Shown here one piece after another: positions 52,089 to 63,386 of a stretch of DNA of 64,000 nt. The notes beneath the pieces are model-generated. The model had not been told where the DNA came from. It was given only the letters and a program-made list of their open reading frames with translations, and ran no database searches. Source of the stretch: Mesaphorura yosii (Eukaryota; Arthropoda; Collembola; Poduromorpha; Tullbergiidae); contig WIXG01000047.1 in NCBI GenBank assembly GCA_009869945.1, forward strand, positions 248,001 to 312,000. Reading direction: 5' to 3'. The position numbers and the translations under genes are program-made. The stretch's first letter is position 1, and every line of letters starts with the position of its first letter.

Positions 52089-53880
52089 ATGGAAAACTGG
52101 CAGTGGACGGCCCTACTTTTGTGTGGGTTCGGACTGTTTAAGGAGTTTCGCCCCTCCGAACCATTCTTCAACGACTATCTCATACAGTACAAAAATTTAA
52201 CTTCGGATTCGGTAAATGAGCATACTACGAATGTCTCCTTGTTCCTGATTCCAATTTAAATATGCGTTCTTGGTTTTGCAGCTCATTCATAACGCGTATC
52301 CGTTCTACACATACTCTTATCTGGGTACATTAGCCATCGTATTCCTCATCACGGACTTTGTACGCTATCGTACGATTATCATTCTCGAAGGCCTTGCCTT
52401 TGTTGTATGCTGGATCGTGTTGACTTGGGGTCAAGACATAACTGCAATTTATGTAAGGCGCCTCGATTTTATTGAAATATCTCTTCGGATGCCTTACTTG
52501 CGGATTGCTCGCACTTCAGGGTGTGGAATTCGCATTCGGACTGGCCAGCTCAACCGAGGTCGCGTACTACACGTACATTTACGCCAAGGTCGACAAGGAG
52601 CATTATAAGAAGGTCACTTCTTACACGTACTCAGCCATCTTTCTTGGTCGATTTCTGGGTGGGGTGTCGGCACAAGTTCTTGTGTCCACCGACCTCATGA
52701 ATTATCATGAACTCAATTACATTTCTTTGACCTGCGTGTCGATAGCGCTCGTTTTCTCACTCTTCCTTCCAAGTGTGAACCAATCAATTTACTTTTATCG
52801 TGACTTCAATGCTACGACACGCTCTCTGGTCTCTGGGACCTGTGATCTTTCAACAAGTAGCAACGCAAGCAGTACCGAATCGGTTTCCGTTGGCGGAAAC
52901 GCCCAATTAGCGCCAATTGCAAAAGCGAACAGCGGCAGGGGGGCTCCAACGAATAACCTTTCCCCCACCACCCGAATACGCAAAGCGTACCCAATCCTGT
53001 GGGCTGACTTCAAGACTGCGTACTCAAATCACTACGTCGTCAAATGGTCCTTGTGGTGGACCATTGCCCTTGCAGGGCATCTGCAAATTGTCAACTACAT
53101 TCAAGTCCTTTGGGAAGTCATCGCGCCTGATGAAAGCAACACCATTTACAATGGCGCCGTGGAGGCCATCCAATGTGGACTGAGTAAGTCCTGCGACTGT
53201 TAGAAATTGAATCCTGAAGTAGATAAAGGCATGCTAAATCTACTGGCCCGTGTTAAGGTGCGATGCTCGCGTTTGGTGTTGGGCATATCAAAATTCCATG
53301 GCACAAATACGGAGAGTCGTTGCTTTGTGTGAACTCTTTGGTCGAAGCAGGTTCCCTCATCCTCATGTCTCAAACTGAAAATTTAATCCTGGCGTACGTC
53401 ATGTACATCGTTTTTCGAGTCTGCTTCCAAGTAACAATTACGATTGCAAGGTGAGATGGTGCATCAATATATTAATTTGAATTTCAACATTGCCGTTAAT
53501 ACTGAACTTCAATACATCATAGCGCTGAAATTGCGCAGAAGATAAGTGAAGACAGCTACGGTCTCATATTTGGAATCAATACGTTCGTTGGACTCACGCT
53601 GCAGACCATCTTAACACTAATCGTCGTCGATGACGTGGGACTGGCACTAAAAGAGAGGAATCAGTTCCTAATTTATGGAATTTGTTATGGCGTCCTTGGA
53701 GCAACATTTGCGCAGGTTGTGCTCTACACCTGGCAGGCCAATGGGCAGGGACAAAGACCAGTGCCGGTAACCGATGGAAATGAAATTGTGACGGAGAATG
53801 GGCCTGATTCACCCGATGTAGAAAATGTAGAAGGAAGTGAACGAGTGAGGAGTCTGCCGCAGACATCGCAGACGCGGTAG
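52089..53880 (+). CDS. SLC19A: SLC19-family thiamine/folate transporter
   Basis: Multi-pass plasma-membrane carrier of the reduced folate/thiamine transporter family. Five exons: 52089-52211, 52282-52452, 52520-53183, 53258-53450, 53523-53880. GT-AG junctions and phases are consistent, total 1509 nt (502 aa), normal for SLC19. The N-terminus carries the family signature FKEFRPSEPF after a hydrophobic start. A second hallmark, EVAYYTYIYAKVD followed by YKKVTSY, lies in exon 3. A Ser/Asn-rich cytoplasmic loop between helices 6 and 7 and an acidic hydrophilic tail are typical. The 67-bp second intron keeps the alignment spacing to family members, whereas read-through would add residues. Arthropod members are often annotated as thiamine transporters; the substrate cannot be decided from sequence. 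Confidence 0.95.
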
Positions 53881-54042
53881 TAAACAGACGCGCAACAATC
53901 AATCGGTTAAATTAGCACCTTAAAGCTGGAGGACCTTTCTGCAACATTTTTATTTTTTGTCGTGTTGGCTGAAATTACTTTAGTTTATTACGCCGAAGTA
54001 AAATGTCTCAATCACTTTCAATTAAAATCAGAATTTAGAACT

Positions 54043-54057
54043 TTTATTCAATTTATT
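54043..54057 (-). terminator. Candidate poly(A) signals for the lectin-like gene
   Basis: Two AATAAA words on the minus strand (54043-54048 and 54052-54057), about 350 bases past the lectin-like stop at 54406. If either is used, the 3' UTR overlaps that of SLC19 on the other strand. Confidence 0.4.
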
Positions 54058-54349
54058 CCTCTTTGCCAGCCAAATTCACAGTGTTTAATCCAGATTTGCC
54101 GTCTCAAGTTTCCATTTCTGTGTGTCGTCAGCTGGGTCGCAGTTCACAAGGAGTAGTGTGATTTGTCCCATGCTAAAATTCAAGACAAAGACATTGAATG
54201 CGATTAGTTGCTGTTTTCCGAAATTTAGCGTAATGTTGTCTTAATTGACTTGATTTACTTTCTGTGATCATGATGTCGTCCGAAAATATTTTCAATTTTA
54301 TGTACGCCTTCTGTCAGAGCGCTTTCCTGTTGGGCCCCAACTTGCCTGT

Positions 54350-54355
54350 AATAAA
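54350..54355 (+). terminator. Candidate poly(A) signal for SLC19
   Basis: AATAAA 470 bases after the SLC19 stop codon and about 50 bases before the stop codon of the convergent lectin-like gene. A second copy occurs near 54450 inside that gene's last exon. Confidence 0.4.
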
Positions 54356-54405
54356 TTGAACAGGATTATTTCCGGCCTCGGTTGCAATTGATTGATTTCA
54401 GAATT

Positions 54406-55040
54406 TTACCCAGGATTCTTCAAGCACATTTCTCTGTCTTTGTTCTCCAATAAAATATGCTTCTGTCCAGCCACGACAGCTTTCCACTTCTGATAATCTT
54501 GCGGTTTTGTCCCATCAATCAACTGCAAAAGGACGAGGCAAAGTCGATGTGTTAGAACTTTGCTTCAGAGGGACGAGATCTTTCAAATTTTCCACCTGCT
54601 GAACAACATTTCCGGAAGGATCCACACCAAGAGCCATTGAATAAGTTGGCAGACTCATAATTCCGTTGGGTAACGAGGTTTGATCCCAAGTCCACTGCTG
54701 CTGCTTCGGAATTAGCACAAATGATCTGCCGCCTGGTAAAGGATTGGGCATCAATACCATGCGGGTTTGCAATGAAATATCCCGAGGGCACTCGCAATTA
54801 CTCACCTCGTGTTTGTAGCGCGACCCACTTCTGGTTGTTCATGTGCTGGTAAGGCATGGCGGTGATTTGTGCTCCTTCCTCCACCATTCCTTGGTTGGAC
54901 ACCGAAAGTGCATTTCCGTCCGTTGAGCTTAGCAGCTTGTAAACCCCACCATCAGTAAACGATTGGGTCCAGTCCGCCAAGCATGAGCTAATGGCAAGCA
55001 AGCCTATTAGAAGGGCCGACCCCGCAAATTTGGCTACCAT
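54406..55040 (-). CDS. Secreted ricin-type beta-trefoil (lectin-like) protein
   Basis: Small protein with an N-terminal signal peptide (MVAKFAGSALLIGLLAISS then CLA) and a single ricin-B-like beta-trefoil domain. Exons in transcript order: 55040-54806, 54732-54596, 54522-54406, total 489 nt (162 aa). Both introns are 73 bp. Three trefoil lobes are visible through QxW-like positions: NQKWVAL in exon 1, QQWTWD in exon 2 and YQKWKAV in exon 3. Each is preceded by a Gly/Asp-rich turn. The fold usually binds carbohydrate; no enzymatic or toxin A-chain domain is attached, so this is a stand-alone lectin-like protein, possibly digestive or immune. The exon 2 donor (CAG|GTGGAA) was chosen because read-through would truncate the third lobe. 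Ligand unknown. Confidence 0.8.
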
Positions 55041-56950
55041 TTTTGACACTCGAATGGAGAAATATATGTTGAAGACAGGCTTGTCAAAGTACTACTGAGT
55101 TCTTAGTGATGAGATGATGGGGCTTTAAAGAAACCGTCAATGCTTTGTGCTGAAGGGTGGTGGCGTCCAAAGGAAGATGTTAACATAATTCCTTCTGGAA
55201 CAATTCGACAATTACGAGTACATCAGTGAAGAACGCATTTAAATTAGCGAATAAGCTGAGCTAACGCTGAGGCGGAAAGTACTCTTACATATTCACTAAT
55301 AAGAGTGTGAATCTACTACAATGTACTGCGTATTTCAGACTTCACACTCGCAAATCACCCCATAAGAATTAGCATCATCATCACGCAGCTATTTTGCAAG
55401 GCTGGCAGCAATTCTGTGAAGTAATAACAATTCATGTCTGCGAAGGTGAGCACATTGGGAGAGGTCGCTAATTTTGGAAATTCTGGAAATAAATGCCTGC
55501 ATTTGCCTGCAAACTACATTTAATTTACAGTTTGTGCACATTTGTAGACAACTTAGCGATTCTGCGTTGCAATGAGTCAGAATAATTTCTGAGAAAAGAA
55601 GCTGTTTACAAGGCCAGAGTGCTAGGGTCATTACTTCATTACTAATGTAATTTAGATGCGTGAAATGCTGATTTAAAATTCCCAAATTACATGGAAATGT
55701 AATTGTATGAAACTTCGACCAGCAGGTTGTTCCAAGAGAATTGTTTCCAGAAAACTATTCCGGGAGAATTGATTCCAACAAATTGTTCCCGGAGAATTGT
55801 CTCCGAGAACTGTTTGATTGTTAGTCCCAACCTTAGAAGAAGGAATATTTAGAGCTGACGCCCTTAACTGAAATTCAAAACCTCCGTAACTTTTCGGCCA
55901 AAAACGCCGTAATGCTAAGTAGTAAGTGTTAAAGTGAAGTTTAATTTGAGGCAATTCTCTGAAGGTTGCCTCGTAAGAGTGACGATTCCACTCAATTTGT
56001 ACGTTGTGCTCGAGGACTTTTGAACTTTCAGTATCCGTACTTGCAGCGCGTTTTCTTGATGGAGTATCAACCATGCTGGCCTCTCCCCAGTCAAAAGCAA
56101 AAAAAACGTGATTTTAATCCAGCAGTCGTTCACGCAGTAAAACCCCATAGGTTTGGTTATCCCGACTTGTCTTAATCAGTCAATCGGCGCTCACTGTGCT
56201 GCCGAAAAGTGGATGTTTCAACCAGACGGAACCTCAGACTTTGGTGAGGCTCACTTTTTGCTCGACAGGAGGTTATAGATACCTACGGTCCACTGGGATG
56301 GTTCGATTCCAGTGTCCTATAGATGTGACTTCAGGTCCAGTTCCAATGTCTCAATTAAATGGTTCGTGCCTTAGGTTTGGGTTGTTTTTATCTTGACAGG
56401 AACAAGGCAGGGACTTAGCAAATTATTTATTTAGAAAATTAGAATTGAAACCGGGTTTTTATTAGTAAAATAATTAAAAAGCAACATATGATCACTTCCC
56501 TCTCCCCCTCTCTCTCGTAATAATAAAGTCAAGTTTATTAAGACTTAGGAAAATCAAATACTACACGAAAGTATTAGGAACTGAGTTATTCGTAAACTGG
56601 AGAGCGTCTTTAGAATTGTAATTAGCGACAAGAACGGCAAGTAACGACTGATACCTTGCACCGAGCGACAGCGTCGTTTATTAGCTTGTTGACGTGGTTT
56701 ACAAAGCGACAGAAAATGAGAGAAGCTGATGGAAAGAAATCGAGTATTCCTCCGCGTAAAAAGAACAAGGAGCGGCTCAATGGCGAATGAACTCATCTGA
56801 ATACCTTATTCTAAAACAGACTAGTGATTCAAAAATGTTTTAATTTCTGTTAATTCTCTAAAATAAATTGACTTGCACGCGTTTGCAAGATTGCAAAACA
56901 GCATGTCGACTTCAGTACTGGCATCTGAAATTGCTGAAGCAAAATGCAAG
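55041..56950. other. Intergenic region between the lectin-like gene and the amidases
   Basis: 1.9 kb with no gene I can support. It contains a 14-bp minisatellite (55727-55810). A minus-strand open frame (55673-56074, 133 codons) runs through that minisatellite and has no recognised domain. The amidase A 3' UTR lies at the right-hand end. Confidence 0.6.
55727..55810. repeat. Minisatellite, six 14-bp units
   Basis: Six consecutive diverged copies of a 14-base unit close to TTGTTCCCGGAGAA. Unit starts are at 55727, 55741, 55755, 55769, 55783 and 55797. Individual units differ at two to four positions. Fourteen is not a multiple of three, so the array is not shaped by a coding frame. Confidence 0.85.
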
Positions 56951-58910
56951 TTAATCCAAGAACATTGAGGGCCGCCGTGCTCGGTACGCCTTCTCCAAGT
57001 GATACGCAATTGCTAAAAGGGTTTCTTCTGAATTTGCCTTGCCATAAAAGGACATGCCGAAAGGGACTCCGTTGCTCGCAAACCCAGCTGGTACCTGATT
57101 TGCACATACAAAAATATAAATAGAAATGCTTGTTCATACTTTACAGTATTACAATTTCGGAATTTACTGTGATGTGAGGATATCCAGATATTGCAGGAAT
57201 TGCACAGGAGCTCCACGAACATTGGCCCGTGGGCACGGATATTGCGTCCACTTTGTGTTTATTGAGTATGCTATCGACTATTTCGCGTGCAACAGCTCTG
57301 TATTTTAGCTTGTGGTCCAGGTAGGTAGAATTATGAATTCCGTCCGTGGCCTCGGCCTGAATTAAATACCACTGATCGTAACCTTCGGCAGGTGGGTGGT
57401 TGTCGTTGAATGCGATCACGTCCGCCAGTTCCTTTATCTTGTTCTCACTCGTTCTATGCACTTCCGTGCTCAAGTAATAATTCATACCAGCTTTGAACTC
57501 ATGCATCAAAACAATGCCCTCTGGAATGATAAAGTGTGCCATTCATAATATCTGAATGAATTTGGAGTCTAAAATCCCAGCACAGTATTTGTATCAACTT
57601 ACCAGATTCGTAGCTCCAACTCTCGGTGCTATTGGGCATATCGATTGGATCCACAACTTGGAATCCGACCTCGCTTAATTTCACAAGTATTTCCTCAAAA
57701 TTGGCCAATTTCTCAGGACGCTGTGTGCCCCAGCCAGCAGATCTCATAACGCCAATTCTTATTGTCTACAAGTAAAGAATTCTAAACCATACAAATCTAA
57801 GAGCGAATTGTTGAATGTGACAAATCCTTCACCTTTGTCTCTTTACAACCTTCCATTCCACGTTCAGAGCTGAAGCAAGGGCTTCCGATCCCATCTTTAG
57901 ATATCGCATTGAATAGGATCGCGGCATCGTTGGCTGTTCTCGCCATTGGTCCTATCTGCAAATTAGCTACGCATTAGACAGCTTGAGAATTCAGATAATG
58001 TAGCTTTTCTCGTGACACAAGGCGCTCTTACTACATCTTGCGTCTCAGATATTCCCAGCACTCCAACGTTGGAAACTCTCCCGTGTGTAGTTTTCAGGCC
58101 AATTAAGGCAGCATACTCCGAAGGTGCCACAATCGATCCGTCTGTCTCGCCTCCAAGGGCAGCGGTGACCAAATTGGCTGCGGTTGCAACAGCGCTGCCA
58201 GAACTCGAGCCAGATGCAGATTCCTTCAGCACGTAAGGGTTCCTAGTTCTTCCTCCTCGGCCGCTCCAACCGTTGGGCATATTTAAGGCTCGATAGCTGC
58301 AAAAGAGCCATAGGAGTTAGACCCACCGCATGACAGCCAAAGAGCCAACTCACTTGCTGAATTCAGCCAGATTAGCTTTTCCTAAAATAATTGCTCCTGC
58401 TTTCCGGAGCCTTTTCACCACTTCGCAATCGCGCTTAGGTTTTAAGCCAAGAAGTGCAGTTGAGCCAGCCGTATTTTCCATCCCATCATTGGTCCCCATC
58501 GTGTCCTTGACCAGAATGGGAATGCCGTGCAGAGGCCCATGGTTTACACCTTCCTCTCGCTCCCTGTCAAGTATTTTTGCTATTTCAAGAGCTTGTGGAT
58601 TCGTCTCGAGCACAGCATGCAAGTGGGGATTCATTAGCTCGATCCTTTTCAAGTAGCACTGCACCAACTCCTCCGACGATAGGCGTTTGCTGCTAAAGGC
58701 CTCCTGTAATTGCAAAATGGTAATTTCGCGTATGTCAATGCTTTGTTGACCACAAAAAGCGGTTCCGGAATCAATTGTCTTCAGCGAAGTTTCAGCTTTC
58801 CCTTCGAATCGTTCCAAGTTGTCAGGAATCAGATTCGCCGAATCGCCTGGAACGACGCTCGAGTCGACTCTTCTTAATAGCAAGATCAATAAGAGCAGCT
58901 GTGGAGTCAT
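56951..58910 (-). CDS. Amidase-signature family hydrolase A, secreted
   Basis: Serine hydrolase of the amidase-signature superfamily, cleaving carboxamide bonds. Exons in transcript order: 58910-58354, 58296-58032, 57955-57833, 57765-57603, 57520-57168, 57094-56951; total 1605 nt (534 aa). Intron phases are 2,0,0,1,0. A hydrophobic Leu-rich start (MTPQLLLLILLL) predicts secretion or membrane anchoring. The Ser-cisSer-Lys triad is visible: Lys135 in ILVKDTMGT, cis-Ser about 216 in SGSSSGS, and nucleophile Ser240 in GGETDGSI. The Lys-to-Ser spacing is normal and the cis-Ser/nucleophile spacing equals that of FAAH. The GGETDGSI and IGPMART forms resemble fungal and bacterial amidases more than animal FAAH or mitochondrial GatA. 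It has a tandem paralogue immediately upstream. Physiological substrate unknown. Confidence 0.95.
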
Positions 58911-59286
58911 TGTGACTTTACCACTGGTCGCCGATTGAACAGGCTGACGTGATTCTAAAGAACGTCCGTATGCGTACTCGCATACGTCTGTCGAATGTCA
59001 AATCAATGAAGGTTGGAAATAATTCTAATGAAGATTGATTGCCATATTTAATGCAATTAAATGCCTGCTTAGTAAAATTAACTTGTTTAGTGTTGCAGCT
59101 CAATTCAAGTATACGTGATAAATTAAACTTTAATTGCACGGCAATCTGACTTAATTTATGCTAATTTATTGCAGATTAAGCTTAACTGCAAAAAGGGACA
59201 TGCTAAATTAAGCTTAATGGGCAATTAATTGGTAAATCATGTTTTATTCGTCCAATTCTAGTGCAACTGTCATGAATGTCGTGTAA

Positions 59287-61177
59287 TCAGTCCAAAAATG
59301 TAGATGTACGCCTCGCTTTATGAACCTTCTCAAGCCTTTGCGCAATTGCCAGCAATGTTTCTTCCGAACTTGGCATTCCGTAAAACGATATTCCAAATGG
59401 AAGCCCATTTTCGGTGAATCCCGCAGGTACCTGTGAATCAGGGCAAGGCGAGCAGTTTGAGCATAATCTTAACAGAAGTACACAGTGTTTTCATTACTGT
59501 AATGTGTGGATATCCGGCAACTGCAGGGAATCCGCAAGAGTTGTGGTCGCAAGAACAAGAATTGGATGGAATCACGATTGCATCTAGTCCATACTGAGTC
59601 ATAATGGAATTGATGTAGATTTGTGCTGCTCCTTTATTCTTAATTTTGTGTGTGACATAGGCTAAACTTTGTAATCCTTCCGTGGCTTCGGCTTCCAGCA
59701 AATTCTCCTGATTGTATCCTTCCTTCGGTGGATGCTGGATGTTGAAAGCAATCACGTCTGCCAGGGTCTGAATCTTATTCGGGCCTGACTGGCATGGCTG
59801 ATGAACATCATGCTTTAGGTAGTGGTTCAAACCAGCTTTGAACTCGTGACAAAAAACAACTTTCTCTGAAATTACAAGTGGCAAGCGCGTCACGTCGAGT
59901 CACTGGCCACACACTCTCTGACTGAATGAACTTTTACCAGAATCAAACGAGTACCCGTGAACTGTGCCAGGCGCACCCATGACTGGATCAATCACGTTGA
60001 ACCCAAGCTGGGCAAGCTTTACAAGTGCCTGTTCAAGTGTGGGTAACTGCTCAGGCTCAGCTTTGTGCCAATCTGGATCTCGGAGCACTCCAATCTTCAA
60101 TGGCTATAAATAAACAATAATGAAAACCAGAAAATGAATTAAATTGGAAGCATAATCGGCAGTGGCAAGGCTATGCACCTTTGCATCACACTCAACGAGT
60201 CCCAACTCCTTGTTGAAATAGTTCTTTACCAATCCATGCTCAGATATTACATCGAAAACTATCGCTGCATCCGTCACCGTCCGTGCCATGGGTCCAATCT
60301 ACAGGTGATACACGTGTGGCCAGGAATGACATATATGAGTAATGCTTGTACAAGCGTTCCGTTCTTGATGATCAGGACATCTATTTCTTACCACGTCTTG
60401 CGTTTGAGATATTCCAATCGTTCCAACGGTGGACACGCGGCCCAATGTTGGTTTCAGTCCAACCAGCGACGCGGCTGCCGCTGGAGAAATTATTGACCCA
60501 TCTGTTTCACCCCCAAGCGCAACTGTGACCATATTCGCCGATACAGCCACTGCACTGCCTGAACTTGAACCAGATGAATCAGCACTTAGTACGAATACGT
60601 TTTTAGTTCGCCCTCCACGGCCACTCCAGCCGTTTGGCATGTTTGTCGCTCGAAAACTAAACGTGCCACATCCGAAATTAATCTTTCACTAATTATGCAT
60701 GTAATCGTGGGGTCCTTACTTGCCGAATTCAGACAAATTTGCCTTCCCGATTATGACTGCTCCAGCTTTTCTCAACTTTTTGGCCACTTCACAGTCCTCC
60801 TTCGGTTTGAGGCCAAGCAGCGCTGTGGAACCAGCCGTATTCTCCATTCCGTCATTCGTACCCATTGTGTCTTTGAGCAGTATTGGAATTCCGTGCAGGA
60901 GGCCATGATTCACACCTTGCTCCCGATCCTGGTCCAGTCTTTCGGCAATTTCAAGTGCTTGCGGGTTTGTCTCGAGCACCGCGTTCAGGAAGGGGGTCAT
61001 CAACTCGATCCTCTTCAAGTAGCATTGCACAAGTTCTTTCGACGACAAAATCTTGCTGCTAAAGGCCTTCTGTAGTTCCAATATTGTAATTTCCCGAATG
61101 TCAACTTTATTATGTCCACAAAATGCTGTTTCGGAATCAATAATTTGGAGTTGTGTTTCTGCCTTTGCCGCAATCAT
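59287..61177 (-). CDS. Amidase-signature family hydrolase B (tandem paralogue)
   Basis: Paralogue of amidase A, lying 0.4 kb upstream of it in the same orientation. Exons in transcript order: 61177-60720, 60656-60392, 60298-60179, 60103-59938, 59865-59498, 59430-59287; total 1521 nt (506 aa). All five intron positions and phases (2,0,0,1,0) match A; exons 2 and 6 have the same length. The catalytic residues are intact: Lys102 in ILLKDTMGT, cis-Ser about 183 and Ser207 in GGETDGSI. The chosen Met is the first ATG in frame, but homology with A begins a few residues before it, and the open frame extends to 61204 where a possible acceptor (TTATTAG) occurs. An upstream signal-peptide exon may therefore exist; I could not find a convincing one. 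Otherwise the product would be cytosolic. Confidence 0.92.
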
Positions 61178-61837
61178 TTCGAATTTCGAGATTTGCGGGC
61201 ACACTAATAAGCAAGAGACGCTACATGGTTAATGAGACTCATGTCCACAGTGCGTGCAAGCTTATCAAGCATGATTAATTATGAAACATCTGACCCGAGT
61301 ACTAGATCAGGAAACCGCAGAGTACTCAGATATTGCCATAAGATTCAAGACCATGAATTTGAAATGCGTATAGAATAATAACATCCTAATTAAGATAATA
61401 TCATTAAAGCGACCAACACATGCCCATTAAATTATTGTACAGGGTGCCAAATAAAGATGTTCGCACCTTCGCACAGCCGAATCTAAAATACGTGGGATAT
61501 ATCAATCGAAACATTTTGTCGATGTTTCGATGTCGATGCCAAAGTTTCAGACCAATATGACCATCCATTGTTGTGGCGAAGTAAACACATCATAAAAATG
61601 TTCATTTTACCAGGGTAATAATCTGTGTGACCCCGTTGGCCGCTGGGAACTGCGTCCAATCTGGCTGGACAAGACTTCAGTAAGTTTTCAAAGAGTTCAA
61701 CATCATCTCCTCCTTAATCGAAGACAGTTTGTTTGTACGCAAAAATCTCGGGAACTGTGAGGGCCAGGTGAAAACCGATTTCACATTCGGAATCAGCAAA
61801 GCCATCCCATTGTTTTTAGCTACTAAGAGTTTGCAAA

Positions 61838-62130
61838 TTCGCAAATTTCCATTTTTTTTTGCAAAATCGTGAGAATGGAGCAGGAGGCGCACCAAACTTT
61901 ACCAGACCCTTCAGAACTTTGTTAGCTAAAGATATCAGCACAATTTTAGCACACATTCTATATTTGCAAATTTTCAATTTTTTTTTAAATCGTGAAACTG
62001 AAGCAGCAGACAACCCAGCCTTTACCACACCGTTCAGAACTTTGTCAGCTGCAGATTTCAGCACAATGTGCGCAATTCTCTCTATTTGCAAAATTTCAAT
62101 TTTTTCACCGTTTTCGATATCACTGGACAC
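61838..62130. repeat. Tandem repeat, unit about 125 bp, two copies plus partial third
   Basis: Two adjacent diverged copies share TTTGCAAATTTTCA, a T-run, AATCGTGA, ACTTTACCA-like and TTCAGAACTTTGT segments. Offsets between matching words are 123 bp in the body (for example 61910 and 62033) and 125-132 bp at the edges. A truncated third copy begins near 62095. The minus strand is open through two units, but the peptide has no recognised domain. A fragment of a dispersed repeat is the simplest reading. Confidence 0.75.
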
Positions 62131-62213
62131 AAACATCTTCCTTTCAATTAAAGAGTAGATATCATGGACCTGTAGTTAAGGCTTCTACTCTGTCCAAGAT
62201 AATGGTTTGTGAA

Positions 62214-62232
62214 GTCACCGAAGTTCGGTGAC
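62214..62232. repeat. Perfect 9-1-9 palindrome
   Basis: GTCACCGAA and TTCGGTGAC flank a single central G. It lies between the 125-bp tandem repeat and the transposase relic. It could be part of a transposon end, a tRNA-derived element, or a dimeric binding site. No tRNA could be folded around it by eye. Confidence 0.6.
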
Positions 62233-62277
62233 ACCGGCTTCTAGTTTTTCATTAAGTTGAGAACTTCCAGAAGTCCG

Positions 62278-63110
62278 TCAAGTAAAATTTGCCCTCATAA
62301 ATTTGTTGTCTGGATAAAGCTGGATCATTTTCTGCTCCACGCCTTCCTTCATGATTGCACCCAACTGCTCGCAGGCATTTAAGTCTGGAGAGTTTCCCGG
62401 CCATTCTTCATTCCCGAAAAATACATCGTGCTCATGTAACAATTCTTGTGTGCAATGACTTCATGCACGGCGCACGGTCGTGAAGGAGCACTGTGTGTAC
62501 TGGGTTGAGGACTTGGTCCGGGTCTTGCAGAAACGGTATGACATGGTCGAGAAGAATAACACTGCGAAAACATTGGCCATCCCAACTTCCACCCATTGGT
62601 TTAATGACAGAAATCATGCACTAAAGCATAAAAAAAAATCCGATGCAGTCAGGTCTGGCAGTCAACTCGACAATCCGCTTTTGGTCTAAAATTTCGTCTA
62701 TCGACCTTCCTAAAGGCGGCCATTTTCATAGTTTGGTCTTCTTTTCACATGAACAAAAAATTCATCGGAACAGACAAGATTCAGAAAGTTGACCTCAATC
62801 CAGTTTTGCAGAAAATCAAAACCAAAGTCTGTCTTCAATGCTTCTTGCACTCTACTTTGGTTTTCTAATGCAATGCCAGGGCTTTTGGCCTTCTTTATAC
62901 TGAAACAATCTCACAGTTTCCTGCGAAATTGTTCTTCCACGCTTTGCCTGCACTTCTTTTGCAACTTCTGTCGAGCCCTTCCGTTTATTTTATGAATCCA
63001 ATGACATCCTTGGTGCCCTGTCTCAGGTTTTCTGGCCTCCCTTCATCCTAGTTAGGATTGCACTCCTCGAAAGACTTCTTCTATGTTCGATGAACCCAGT
63101 TTTTGAACCT
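62278..63110 (-). pseudogene. Decayed Tc1/mariner-like transposase
   Basis: Relic of a DDE transposase on the minus strand, readable only by changing frame and ignoring several stops. Near 62800 a CSDEF-like segment corresponds to the first catalytic Asp. Near 62470 HDRAPCMKS matches the second (Tc1-type DNAPCH). Near 62380 WPGNSPDLNACEQLG matches the C-terminal SPDLNPIE block, with the final acidic residue present. The frame ends in a stop near 62281. The N-terminal DNA-binding region is not recognisable and I could not define terminal inverted repeats. The copy is inactive. Confidence 0.8.
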
Positions 63111-63386
63111 GTGAACCCTTTCTGCTTTCCATTCTCGTGTTATAAACACGGCCCAGCATCTCGCGCCTCTCTCCAAGCAACAGCTTTAATTCGGTTCAGA
63201 TATTCTTCTTTTGAGTCAGCTACAACGTTGCCTATTTTAGCACTTAACTTGTGGCCTAACTGTTCTCTACTTATTCTCGTTAATTTCTTGCTTATCAGAT
63301 AGGTATTACATTCGGGAGGCACCCCGTAGTTTTCAGGTGAACCATTTACTGAAACTTTAAACATTATAAACTGATTTCAATTACAG

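Noticed and set aside
52453..52519. Reading through the second SLC19 intron as coding
   Set aside because: A GT-AG pair is present and removing it keeps the spacing between family motifs; read-through shifts frame unless a new start is assumed.
56270..56330. GGTTCGATTCC word as a tRNA B box
   Set aside because: The T-stem has a mismatch and no A box or acceptor stem could be found at the right distance.
62160..62240. tRNA-derived SINE
   Set aside because: Only loose resemblance to A and B boxes and no foldable cloverleaf; left as a palindrome.
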